A program made the position numbers and the translations under genes. From assembly GCA_029224185.1 (NCBI GenBank), contig CM055205.1, forward strand, positions 2,175,761-2,239,760: a stretch of 64,000 bases of DNA, given 5' to 3'. Positions 12,425-22,460 of this stretch are shown one piece after another (the first letter of the stretch is position 1; each line of letters begins with the position of its first letter). Origin of the DNA: Karalla daura. Its lineage: Eukaryota > Chordata > Actinopteri > Chaetodontiformes > Leiognathidae. The notes beneath the pieces are model-generated. The model saw only the letters and a list, made by a program, of their open reading frames with translations, did not search any database and had not been told where the DNA came from.

Positions 12425-14517
12425 CTGCGGGAGGAAGACAGGTTGGATTTCAGACGGATCTCAAGAGTCAGGCTCTGGACCGGGGGCCCGCTGACACAAG
12501 CTGCGTTACATGCCTGGGATGTTGTAGATCTGCCGACGGCTGTCATGCTGCAGTCTACTGCTGCTGCTACCGCTGCCGCTGCCCCCGCCGCTGCCACAGT
12601 GCTTGGCACTGGTCATCCCCATCAGGCTGCTGGCCACCGACAGCTGGGACGCCTGGGCGAAGTTGGACAGGACACCCCGCGCCGAGTTGGACAGGCCGCG
12701 CTGCAGGGAGGCCTGCGGCTGGGGAGCCTGAGGGCAGAACACACACCCCCTGACTCGACTGAACCTTCAGGACAACAGCTTCGGGAAAACAGGACGTCGT
12801 TGAGGTGCCTCGATCTCGGCCTGGGATTCACCATGGGTTGGCGTAACCCATCAATCCAGACTCGCAGACAGCCGCAGGAGTAGTGAGTTTCCCTCTCAGT
12901 TTGAGAGCCGAGGGGGCATACCGTACCTGGCGCAGGGCATGATGCCGGATCATGGAGTCAGTCTTGGAGGCATTGGGGCCTGTGGGGGCCGAGCTGGGAG
13001 AGAGCGCTGCCTGCTGCTGCAGCCTCTGTTCGATCTCCTGGCGAACAGAAACGAGAGTTAGGCACCAACAGTGACACTGGCTTAATCAGTGGATGCTTAT
13101 GGATGCTTATAGATGCTTACAGATGCGTATGGATGCTTACAGATGCTTATGGATGCTTACGGATGCACATGGATGCTTATAGATGCTTACGGATGCTTAG
13201 AGATGCTTACGGATGCTTACGGATGCGCATGGATGCTTACAGATGCTTACAGATGCATATGGATGCTTATAGATGCTTACGGATGCTTACAGATGCTTAC
13301 GGATGCTTATGGATGCTTATAGATGCTTATAGATGCTTACGGATGCTTATAGATGCTTATAGATGCTTACAGATGTGTATGGATGCTTACAGATGCTTAT
13401 GGATGCTTATAGATGCTTATGGATGCATATGGATGCTTATAGATGCTTATAGATGCTTATAGATGCTTACAGATGCTTATGGATGCTTACAGATGCATAT
13501 GGATGCTTATAGATGCTTATAGATGCTTATAGATGCTTACGGATGCTTATGGATGCTTATAGAGAGGAAGCTGTGCTGACCTGCTCCTGCTGCAGGGCCT
13601 TGACGAAGGCGTTCTTCAGCCTGTTGGTGTGCTCCGCCTTGAGGGCCTTCTTCTGATTGGACGTCATGCACTGCTCACACAGGATCCGGCCGCTCTTCTC
13701 CTGCTTCCAGTGCGGGGTGAAGTCGGTCCTGCACTGGGCGCAGAAGAAGGGCTCCATGCGGGCCAGCGTTCCTCTGAGTTTACCTGCGCACAGGACGTCA
13801 GCGCGTCAGCGGCAGACCCCCGGCCCCGGTGTATAGCAAACACCTCAAACTGCGTGCGGGCCTCGTACCCGCGCCTCAAGGTCGGATTCTGTGTACGTGG
13901 GCGACTGACTCAGCTCGACTGTGGCACGCACAAGGTCATTCCTCAAGCCTTTGTAGCGCCTCATAGCCATGATGAATACCACAAACCTAAAAATACATGC
14001 CCCCTAACAATTGCTCCTCTTCCTTTAACATGCGTTTGTCAGTCTAAAACCGTCGCGTGCAAGCACGTTCTAAAACCCTCTCTGTGTGGATCTCTGTGTG
14101 AGAGACGTGCGCTCCTCACCCTGACTGTCGAGCACGCTCTGCACCACCTCCTCCAGGCCCACCATGTAGATGAACTCGCTGTTGGCGGCGGAGGGCAGGA
14201 AGTGAAGGAGGGGGGCCGGGGGCTTGGGCGGGGGGATCTCCAGCAGGGTCTTCTCCAGCTGCTTCCTCAGGGCCAGCTTGGCGGCGGCCTGACTGCTGGC
14301 CTGGTCGGCCATGGAGCTGACGGCGCCGCTGGCCGAGCCCGACATGGTGGAGGGGCTGACGGCCCCGGCGCCCCCCAGCCCGCCCGCCACGCCCCCGGCG
14401 CCCGCCGCCGCCGCCGCCTGCATGTGGGCCAGGTTCATGTACATGGCGCTGGAGCTGGAGCGCTGCGAGGCCGCCACCTGCTGGCTCGTCTGCAGGGGGA
14501 CACACACACGCACGCAC

Positions 14518-14610
<93 letters not shown>

Positions 14611-17600
14611 CAACGTCAGGCTTACAACGTGTCACGTTTTCAACAGCACGTCATGTTTTTAACAGCACGTCACGTTTTCAACGCGTCATGTTTTCAACGC
14701 GTCATGTTTTCACAACACGTCATGTTTTCACAACACGTCGTGTCCTCAACACGTCACGCCCTCAACATGTCACGTTTTCAACAGCACGTCATGTTTTCAG
14801 CAGCACGTCACGTTTTCACAACACGTCATGTTTTCAACAGCATGTCATGTCCTCAACACGTCATGTTTTCAACAGCATGTCATGTCCTCAACACGTCATG
14901 TTTTCAACAGCATGTCATTTTTCAACACGTCACGTTTTCAACACGTCATGTCCTCAACACGTCATGTTTTCAACAGCATGTCATTTTTCAACACGTCACG
15001 TTTTCAACATGTCACATTTTCACAACACGTCATGTTTTCAACAGCACGTCATGTCCTCAACACGTCATGTCCTCAACACGTCATGTCCTCAACACGTCAT
15101 GTCCTCAACACGTCATGTCTCCAACACATCGTGTCTTCAACAGCACGTCATGTTCGCGAGACGTCATGTCTTCCGACGGATCTTCCGACAAATTGAGCTC
15201 TGAGCTCGGGTCATGTTTTCAAGTCACGCGTTGACACATCATGTCTTCAAATTCCTCCAAATATCATGTCCTCAACAGTCATGTCTTCAACACGTCACGT
15301 TTTCAACGAGCCACGTCCTCCAACGCGGCACATCGCGTCTCCAAATGGTCATGTCTTTAATGTCAGGTCTTCGACACGTCATGCGATCGCACATCACGTC
15401 TTCAACATGTGACTTCGACAACACGCCACGTTTAAATGTCTTGTTTTCCACATGCAATGTTTTCAACGCGCCACGTTTTAAAGACGGCATGTTTAAATGT
15501 CTTGTTTTCCACATGTAATGTTTGCAACACGTCACGTTTTCAACACGCCATGCTTAAATGTCTTGTTTCCCGCATGTAATGTTTGCAACACGTCACGTTT
15601 TCAACACGCCATGCTTAAATGTCTTGTTTCCCGCATGTAATGTTTGCAACACGTCACGTTTTCAACACGCCATGCTTAAATGTCTTGTTTCCTGCATGTA
15701 ATGTTTGCAACACGTCACGTTTTCAACACGCCATGCTTAAATGTCTTGTTTCCCACATGTAATGTTTGCAACAAATCACGTTTTCAACACGCCATGCTTA
15801 AATGTCTTGTTTCCCACATGTGATGTTTGCAACAAATCACGTTTTCAACACGCCATGTTTAAATGTCTTGTTTCCCACATGTAATGCTTGCAACAAATCA
15901 CGTTTTCAACACGCCATGTTGCAGGCAGCTGAGGGGCGCTCAGCCTGGCCTGGCCTGGCCTGGCATGGGTCCATACCTGTTGGTAGCTGACGGGGTTGGT
16001 CATGCCAGAGCTGGTGCGAGACATCATTGGCTTGGAGGTGACTCTCTGGCCCTGCAGTTGGGCGGGGTTGGGGGCAATCACCCGCTGTGACATCAGCATG
16101 GGCGGCAGATTGGCATTGGCTGCCGACCTGATGACTGTGTGACCCTGCAGGGGGAAAAATGAAACCGGTCTTGACGCACTCCACGACGTCACCCTTTCCC
16201 TTTTGTTCTCGATAATCGACCCAAATCGGACGGCCACATGAAGAGGTGAGCAGAATCGCACATCTGTGCTTTAAACCGTTTAAGTTGAAGTGTCCGGCAA
16301 TATGCAAGATATAAATCTGACAGTGAATCCTCACACCTTCCTTATCGGACTGGTCATAAATTGGGATTGCTTTTTGATTTTGTATCCAAAACCTTTTTTT
16401 TGGAGCAATTTTGAGTTCAACAAATGAACCGTTTTTGCTTTGGACTAAGCTCAACAGATTAAGCCCCGTATAACGTACAACTCACGATGACAATACTACA
16501 AAATGTGAGGCACGTCAGATAACCACAATGTCCACAAAGGGCACAAACTGATGGGAAGGTGGAAGCTATCCCTTGCCATACTGTGCAGTCTAAACAGCAG
16601 AGGGCAGCAGCAACATGGAGAGTAAACCGACATCACGGCAGACTGGACAACGAGACCTAGAGACCGCTCAAAATTCACCTCTACGAAAGGTTTTGGTGCT
16701 TTGATTTGGTCGGCATTCCATCACGTGGAACATCAATGCACTCCTGAATGGATTTGAAAGGGCATCTCATTTTATTCTTCTGTGCGGAAGACAGGAAGGT
16801 GTTAATGCGTCACCTGTGCAGTGCGGAGGTTCTGGGGCTCCGGGTTGTGCAGGCCTGGCCTCACGGGCAGCTTCCCCAAACCAGGAGAGCTGTGGATGGG
16901 AGGAGGCTGCACGGAGGATGCTGTGTTCTGGACCACCGGTACCTGCATACAGCACCCGAAAGACATTTGACACAATGACATACATCACCCCCAATCCATA
17001 TCTCTGGAGACTGTGTTTTTCAAGGTAGAAACAACATGTCAGAACGAGTTGGAGGGTGAAACCGCTCTAAAATATCAGCGACTGTGAATGACCGTCACGG
17101 ACGAAAGTGAGATCAGAAGTCGGCAGCTGCAAAATTCCTCCCTCCCGACAAAACTTCAAACTAGCAATTAAACTGTGAAGCACTCGATTGTAATCTGACC
17201 TTCTGCACCATGTTCTCCTTCTGCATCTGGCTCTGCCGGAGCTTCTTGAGCAGCACCAAGCGGGCCTCCTCCAGACGCAGCTCCTCTCTCAGGGCTTTAA
17301 TCATCTGCTGCCTCTCCTCGCCCGTCTTCCCCTGGAAAACGCACACAGACGCACAAAAAAAAACAGGAACACCTCTAAGTGGTAAGTGGCCCGGTCGCCC
17401 GTGTGTTCACATAAAAGATGTCAACAGCAAGACAATCACGTTGGGACGGTTTGTACAAAAGCAAAAAAGGGGTTTCTCTAAACATACCTGTACTGGAATA
17501 TTTCTTCCAGGAATCTGACTGTATGTTTTATCCTTTATTAATTTACAAGTAAAGACATGTAGCCCTAGGAAGGGAGGCTTCCATGAAACACGTTGATGAA

Positions 17601-20600
17601 TTGAGTACTCCAGAGATGGTCCCGGCCCTGAGCTTTAGCTTGAAAACACTTGTCGGAGGTGGTCAGAGACAAAGTGAGTGCTGTTGACAGCACTTGAACG
17701 TGTACCTTGAACATGTCCAAGTTGGCCTGGTGCAGGCGCTCCTCGGGGCGGGGAGTCGTTCTGGGACTGGATGCCTCGTTGTCTGACAGGATGATTACAT
17801 CTGGAGAAGGAGTTCGTCTGTCGTGGTCCGCCTCACTTCATGGGGAAAACGGGAAGCGCAAAATGTCCCGTCAGCTTTTTGAACCATCTCAACTGCATAG
17901 TCTTCGTCGAACAAATCCCGTTCCTGAAAACATGGTCTGTAGATCCCAGAGTTACACACTTTTGCTTGGCTCTCTGCTGAACTTTCATTTTGACCTTATT
18001 TTAATCGCATTTCAACTTCAATTGAGGAGGTCCCACACTGTATGGTTCAAACCCCTGATAGGGGTTTTATAACACCAAGATGTGACGTACACCACAACAT
18101 TAGCTTAACAGCCAACTGAGCGCCATCAATTAAAGAGCTGCAGACTTTGAGAATTGGAGAACAGAGCAATTTGTACAATATAATATAAATCAGTGAGGCA
18201 ATTGTCATAACTTATCTTTGTCACTGACGCCTTTGCTGATGATGTCTTTGTTACCATAACATTGTCATTTTAATGTTTGTGTTGGTTTTGCTATTGTTCC
18301 TACTGTCATTGCTATTGTCATTAGCGTCACTGTTTCAATTGTTACTGTCACTTTTTTTTGTTCTGTCCCTCTCTCTTCTTTCCATCAGCAGGCGTTGTTG
18401 CTGCTGCTGTTATTGCTGCTGCTGCTGCTGTTGTTGTCGTTGCTATTGTTTTTGTTGTCACTGTATTTCGTTTCTGTCAATGTTCTGCTTTCTTCTCTCT
18501 ATCTGCTGAGATGTTGCCGTTGTCACTGTCCCCCTCTCTTCTCTCCATCTGCTGAGATGTTGCTGTTGTCACTGTCCCTCTCTCTTCTCTCTATCTGCTG
18601 AGATGTTGCTGTTGTCACTGTCCCCCTCTCTTCTCTCTATCTGCTGAGATGTTGCTATTGTGACTGGCACTGTCTCTTCTATCTACTGAGATGTTTGTGT
18701 TGAGACTGCCCCCCCTCTCTATCTAGTGAAATATGGCTGTTGAGACAGTCCCTCTCTCTTCTCTCTATCTGCTGAGATGTTGCTGTTGTCACTGTCCCCC
18801 TCTCTTCTCTCTATCTGCTGAGATGTTGCTGTTGTCACTGTCCCCCTCTCTTCTCTCTATCTGCTGAGATGTTGCTGTTGTCACTGTCCCTCTCTCTTCT
18901 CTCTTTCTGCTGAGATGTTGCTATTGTGACTGGCACTGTCTCTTCTATCTACTGAGATGTTTGTGTTGAGACTGCCCCCCTCTCTATCTACTGAAATATG
19001 GCTGTTGAGACAGTCCCTCTCTCTTCTCTCTATCTGCTGAGATGTTGCCGTTGTCACTGTCCCCCTCTCTTCTTTCCATCTGCTGAGATGTTTCTATTGT
19101 CACTGTCCCTCTCTCTTTTCTCTATCTGCTGAGATGTTGCTGTTGTCACTGTCCCCCTCTCTTCTCTCTATCTGCTGAGATGTTGCTATTGTCACTGTCC
19201 CTCTCTCTTCTCTCTTTCTGCTGAGATGTTGCTATTGTGACTGGCACTGTCTCTTCTATCTACTGAGATGTTTGTGTTGAGACTGCCCCCCTCTCTATCT
19301 ACTGAAATATGGCTGTTGAGACAGTCCCTCTCTCTTCTCTCTATCTGCTGAGATGTTGCCGTTGTCACTGTCCCCCTCTCTTCTTTCCATCTGCTGAGAT
19401 GTTTCTATTGTCACTGTCCCTCTCTCTTTTCTCTATCTGCTGAGATGTTGCTGTTGTCACTGTCCCCCTCTCTTCTCTCCATCTGCTGAGATGTTGCTGT
19501 TGTCACTGTCCCCCTCTCTTCTCTCCATCTGCTGAGATGTTGCTACTGTGACGGGCACCGTCTCTTCTATCTACTGAGATGTTTGTGTTGAGACTGTCCC
19601 TCCCCTCTCTATCTAGTGAAATATGGCTGTTGAGACTGTCCCTCTCTCTTCTCATTATCTGCTGTCATTGTTGATTTTGTTGTTGTGGTTACTGTTGTCA
19701 TTACTGTCTTGTTGTTGTTACCATGTCCTCCTCTCTATCCCTAAGTTTGGTAAGTTCATCCAGTAATGCTACAGAAAGCATAAAATAGTATCAAGATGGA
19801 GGTGAAGGACATTAGACTGCATCTCTTATAGAAATAAATCTGCTTGGCAATACAGAGGCATTCAGTACTGTACTGTATGCCTGGGCTGCAGCACAGGGCA
19901 GGTTGACAAAAAGCTGCCATGACTGGGCACATTAGTTATGGTGCACAAATTGCCATGACTGGGCACATTTAATTGTATGGCACAAATTCATTTTTGTACC
20001 AGGCTGCAAACAATTCCTGCTATGAAGTGGGACATTTTAAGAAATGGTCATGCCTTGCTTTGTGGGAGTATGGTGAAAGTGGGTGCGAGTGGATAACTAT
20101 GCATGATAGCTACACCTTTCAAATTGTTAGCTGCACATTAGTCTTCAAAAGCAGCAGCGATTTTCGAGGATGGAAGCATACCAACTAACTATCAGGACCA
20201 CAGTCCACTGGATCTATTAAAGATAAAGGGGAGCTCTGGACCAGTGTTTCAGAGAAAGTATAGTCATTGCATTGACTTCCCTGTAAATTCTTCTTCACTC
20301 ACCATCTCCTCCCTGCGCTCATATCCACAGGCTCATCCAGGATGTTCTCCTTCCCATTCTTACTGGGTCCGACATGGCCACCGTGGCCTCCCAGCCTCAT
20401 GCTCCCATTCAGTTTCTCTTCGTAAGCTGCGCTCATAAGGCTCTGGTGGTGGAGGGAGCTGGCCCCAGGGCCCTTTCCATCTCCGAGGGGCCCCGCCACC
20501 TCCAGGGCTGCCAAGTCGGCTAGGTCTTTGCGTTTAAGCAGCGCCAGCATCTTGAGGCGCTCCATGGCTTCATGGCCCTCCATCTTGAGACGTTTGGCCA

Positions 20601-20682
20601 GGGCCTCCTCTCGTTCACTCTGCGACTCCAGGCCTCGTTTCAGCAGGTTGAGCCTCAGTGCCTCATCAGACATTCGCTCCAT
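12288..20682 (-). CDS. gatad2b: Transcriptional repressor p66-beta (GATA zinc finger domain-containing 2B), whole spliced CDS
   Basis: Ten coding exons on the minus strand, in order: 20682-20303, 17835-17706, 17331-17200, 16942-16814, 16144-15977, 14489-14120, 13783-13581, 13037-12927, 12727-12571 (or -12610) and 12424-12288. All junctions are GT/AG and the reading frame holds across each one. The predicted protein is 625 or 638 residues; vertebrate p66-beta is about 590. The N-terminus (MERMSDEALRLNLLKR), the coiled coil (RLEEARLVLLKKLRQSQ), the CR2 block, the CX2C-X17-CX2C GATA-type finger (Cys451, 454, 472, 475) and the C-terminus (REYLLDMIPPRSISQSI) all match GATAD2B better than GATAD2A. 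In the family, the coiled coil binds MBD2/MBD3 and CR2 binds histone tails and directs the protein to nuclear speckles within the NuRD remodelling-deacetylase complex. No frameshift or premature stop is seen, so the gene appears functional. Assignment is by recognition, not by database search. Confidence 0.93.
12571..12727 (-). CDS. gatad2b: gatad2b coding exon 9 (donor ambiguous)
   Basis: It starts APQPQASLQRGLSNSARGVL and continues SNFAQASQLSVASSLMGMT. Two donors leave the phase-1 end that the last exon needs. Using 12571|GTAGCA keeps a Gly/Ser-rich insert (SAKHCGSGGGSGSG). Using 12610|GTGCCA gives the length seen in human GATAD2B. Neither donor is strong; the first is slightly closer to consensus. 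Reading past both ends in a stop after ...YNIPGM. Confidence 0.8.
12927..13037 (-). CDS. gatad2b: gatad2b coding exon 8
   Basis: 111 nt, 37 residues (505-541), phase 0. It starts EIEQRLQQQAALSPSSAP and ends SMIRHHALRQ, matching the human EIEQRLQQQAALSPTTAP...IMRHHTLRQ. Acceptor CCAG at 13038; donor CAG|GTACGG at 12926. Confidence 0.94.
13091..13560. repeat. Decameric minisatellite, 47 copies, in gatad2b intron 7
   Basis: 47 consecutive 10-bp units of RGATGCTTAY, all in register with no indel. It fills 470 of the 543 bp of the intron and starts 20 nt past the exon 7 donor in transcript sense. Seventeen units read GCTTAC, so the transcript carries 17 GTAAGC hexamers. Confidence 0.98.
13581..13783 (-). 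CDS. gatad2b: gatad2b coding exon 7 (GATA-type zinc finger)
   Basis: 203 nt. It completes Gly437 and encodes residues 438-504. The finger is CAQCRTDFTPHWKQ... ending in CEQC, with all four zinc ligands present, followed by SNQKKALKAEHTNRLKNAFV and KALQQEQ, nearly invariant in p66 proteins. Acceptor GCGCAG at 13784; donor CAG|GTCAGC at 13580. The decamer minisatellite starts only 19 nt past this donor. Confidence 0.95.
14120..14489 (-). CDS. gatad2b: gatad2b coding exon 6 (Ala/Gly-rich stretch and CR2 first half)
   Basis: 370 nt, 123 residues (314-436) plus one base. It begins TSQQVAASQRSSSSAMYMNL. A lineage-specific run of alanine and glycine follows (AAAAAGAGGVAGGLGGAGA), GC-rich and likely expandable. 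Then comes the highly conserved SQAAAKLALRKQLEKTLLEI and PPPKPPAPLLHFLPSAANSE block of CR2. The acceptor CTGCAG at 14490 has almost no pyrimidine tract because a long (TG)n repeat sits directly upstream. Donor CAGG|GTGAGG. Confidence 0.94.
14500..14608. repeat. (CA)n microsatellite against the gatad2b exon 6 acceptor
   Basis: About 54 CA units with three CG interruptions at the exon-proximal end. In transcript sense it is a (UG)n tract ending 10 nt before the AG at 14491-14490. Confidence 0.98.
14626..15250. repeat. About 16-bp minisatellite of ACGTCATGTTTTCAAC type
   Basis: Diverged tandem units of 15-19 bp (CACGTCATGTCCTCAA and variants) in gatad2b intron 5. CACGTCA (TGACGTG on the other strand) occurs about 20 times between 14646 and 15150. 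Irregular related copies continue to about 15420. Confidence 0.95.
15422..15918. repeat. 61-bp higher-order tandem repeat, 8 copies
   Basis: The landmark CACGCCATG (or variant) recurs at 15422, 15483, 15544, 15605, 15666, 15727, 15788, 15849 and 15910, exactly 61 bp apart. Each unit is made of four diverged versions of the neighbouring 16-bp monomer (lengths about 16, 15, 14, 16). Confidence 0.97.
15977..16144 (-). CDS. gatad2b: gatad2b coding exon 5
   Basis: 168 nt, 56 residues (258-313), phase 0. It encodes GHTVIRSAANANLPPMLMSQ then RVIAPNPAQLQGQR, a block very close to human p66-beta. The C-terminal part, RTSSGMTNPVSYQQ, is more divergent. The donor CAG|GTATGG is followed about 60 nt downstream in the intron by the 61-bp tandem array. 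Confidence 0.94.
16814..16942 (-). CDS. gatad2b: gatad2b coding exon 4 (Pro-rich linker)
   Basis: 129 nt, 43 residues (215-257), phase 0. It encodes a proline-rich linker (VPVVQNTASSVQPPPIHSSP, then GLGKLPVRPG) ending in the conserved EPQNLRTAQ. The matching human segment is [37 protein letters not shown]. Acceptor TGCAG at 16943; donor CAG|GTGACG at 16813. Confidence 0.92.
17200..17331 (-). CDS. gatad2b: gatad2b coding exon 3 (CR1 coiled coil)
   Basis: 132 nt, 44 residues (171-214), phase 0 at both ends. It encodes GEERQQMIKALREELRLEEA followed by RLVLLKKLRQSQMQKENMVQK. This is the conserved amphipathic helix that in p66 proteins pairs antiparallel with the MBD2 coiled coil. The helix has no gap or proline. 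Flanking sites are CCAG|GGG and AAG|GTCAGA. Confidence 0.95.
17706..17835 (-). CDS. gatad2b: gatad2b coding exon 2 (Ser/Pro phospho-motif region)
   Basis: 130 nt. It completes a split codon (Cys127) and then encodes 43 residues, including RRTPSPDVIILSDNEASSPR. This matches the TPSPD.I.LSDNE segment of p66 proteins, which resembles a SUMO-interacting motif followed by acidic and serine residues. The acceptor AG is at 17837-17836 and has a weak pyrimidine tract. The donor is AAG|GTACA. Confidence 0.9.
18370..19660. repeat. About 46-bp minisatellite with 311-bp higher-order period
   Basis: Monomers of the form TATCTGCTGAGATGTTGCTG then TTGTCACTGTCCCCCTCTCT in gatad2b intron 1 of the coding region. 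A variant monomer (ATCTACTGAGATGTTTGTGT) recurs at 18681, 18947, 19258 and 19569, spacings 266, 311 and 311. It starts with a CTG/TTG-rich stretch. It is strongly pyrimidine-rich on the plus strand, so purine-rich in the transcript. Confidence 0.95.
20303..20682 (-). CDS. gatad2b: gatad2b coding exon 1 (start codon, N-terminal region)
   Basis: ATG is at 20682-20680, one base inside a splice acceptor (AG at 20685-20684), so the 5'UTR is mostly in an upstream exon. An in-frame ATG further upstream would lie in the intron, so the MERMSDEAL start is preferred; it aligns with the family N-terminus. It encodes 126 residues plus two bases and carries the basic KRLKMEGHEAMERLKML block and the conserved GKEN..DEPVDMSA motif. 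The donor is TG|GTGAGT at 20302. A stretch rich in Gly and His (GGHGGHVGPSKNG) looks lineage specific. Confidence 0.93.
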
Positions 20683-22084
20683 CCTGCAAGACATGAGGGG
20701 AGATGGACAACAGTTAGCAAAGCCACATCAACTAGCTGATCCTCAAGATCTTTACTTTTCAGCTAGGGGACTTGTGTCCATGCTTCATATGCCAGTCTTT
20801 ACTGTAGAGCACTTCAGTGTCCGACAGATGCTATTCAAATTCTATTTTTAGAATAAAAATATTCATAGAAGATAACCTCTATGGCCATTTTTTTTAACCA
20901 ACGCCTAAACCTTAAAGTGCGTCATTGCAAGTGGATGCAGGGCCTTAACTGATAACAAGGAGGCGATTACATCAAAAAGCCTCACCTCAATCTTAAGTGC
21001 CGGCTGGAGAGACTATGAAGACCCTGTGTAGTAATAGAAAAACACAGCCAGCATTGTCTATTACGGCAGAGCTGGGAGGTGTCTCCATCCAGTACCGTTC
21101 GAGTGGAATTAACCATTTCAACTAACCAGTATGACCCCGGTGACCTAAGAATGGGTGCAGCGCATGCCAGGATGCAACAGGGATAAATAAATAATTAGAC
21201 AATATGAGCAGCTGATGGTAAGCTCATTCAGATGGAAGTGGGTTAACCACAGCAAGGCTAAGAATAGCCTGGATCTCTGTACTTGATGGTGACAAACAGA
21301 TTTGAGAAATGTTTGATGCCTCTGTATGCGTGTTTGTGTGCCAGTGTCTGTGTGTGTGTGTATTGCCATGTGACCTAAAACAGTGAGGAAGACTTTTGTA
21401 AGGACAACAATCCAAGTCTTATGAGCATATTAGCTCAGTCATGTGACTGGCTTTGGCATGGAAGCTGATGGAGCACTTAACCAATCAAGACGTTGCAGCA
21501 CAGCACCTGCGGGACCAGGAAATGACCAAGCATTCTGCAGCTACTACACACTTCAAGCGAGGCTCACGCTCCAAACGGTTTCCTCGCACTTTTACTGTAG
21601 GTTGCCCTATAAATGTTGAATGGTCAATATCTGTGTGTCATTTTCCATGTTTAGACAATGTAGAGACAGATGTTTTCATTCATGGCCTAAAAAAAAATGC
21701 AGCTCCGACAACACCTGGACCTACACCGATTTAGAAAACAAAAAAAAGTCACGTAGATAGACCAGAAGTGTCAGTAACTGTAATTCAGGCAGAGATTTAA
21801 TTGGCCTCTTTAAACACTTCATCAGCAGATTATTACTGCTTGGGTCATTCCATCAATCCCCCCTCGTCCCCCCTCCTTGTATCGCGGTGCTATCGCTGCA
21901 TGTGCTCCTAATCTGTCCTCTCTCTTCCTCCCGGAACATCTACGTTACCCTCCCCGCATCTATAGCAGCCTCTTTTAATATAGGGAGGAGTCTTAATGAT
22001 TGCACAATATGACCCTCCCCGCCACTTCTCTCTCTCACTCTCTCTCTCTCTCTCTGTTTTTTTTCTCCCTCTTTTCTCCTCTCT

Positions 22085-22300
22085 AATCAATGTGTGACGC
22101 AGCTGCGGAGCACAGTCATCGCCTCCATTTGCCGAGAGGAAAACACGAGCGGCTCCTGCAACCCCTCGGCCGAGCGGAGCATCCACCTTTAATGAGCCAG
22201 AGAGCGCCGCTGAGAACGGGGCCGACGGGCCAATCAGCGCGGCCCGTGCGCGGCGCGTCAGTAGCTGGCACCCCGCACCCTTCCTCTCCCCCTGCCTGAC
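22085..22300. promoter_or_regulatory. GC-rich CCAAT-containing segment
   Basis: CpG-dense 200 bp with CCAAT at 22230-22234 and CGGCCCGTGCGCGGCGCGTC after it, about 1.6 kb upstream of the first coding exon of gatad2b. It could hold an internal promoter; no donor with a good match was found. Confidence 0.3.
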
Positions 22301-22389
22301 GCCAACTGTCTTTACATAATATAATGACTGTTTCGGTCAGCTGCTACACAGCCACTGCCCCCCCCCCAACTCCAAGTAAAAAAAAAAGA

Positions 22390-22404
22390 AACACACACAC
22401 ACAC

Positions 22405-22460
<56 letters not shown>
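22390..22460. repeat. (AC)n(AT)n compound microsatellite
   Basis: About 9 AC units followed by about 24 AT units with minor interruptions, in the long gatad2b intron. Confidence 0.97.

Noticed and set aside
12223..12609. Minus-strand frame reading through the last gatad2b exon (VEHRLSEPSG...)
   Set aside because: Wrong frame; the conserved C-terminus REYLLDMIPPRS lies in the next frame.
12173..12883. 236-codon plus-strand frame
   Set aside because: Shadow of gatad2b exons 9 and 10 on the opposite strand.
13103..13462. 119-codon plus-strand frame of LIDAYRC-like repeats
   Set aside because: It is a reading of the decamer array, which has no stop in register; not a gene.
13091..13560. CRISPR-like array (regular short repeats)
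   Set aside because: Units are contiguous with no unique spacers, in a vertebrate intron; it is a minisatellite.
14070..15203. Long frames through the CA repeat and the CACGTCA array
   Set aside because: Repeat readings; the only real coding part is gatad2b exon 6 on the minus strand.
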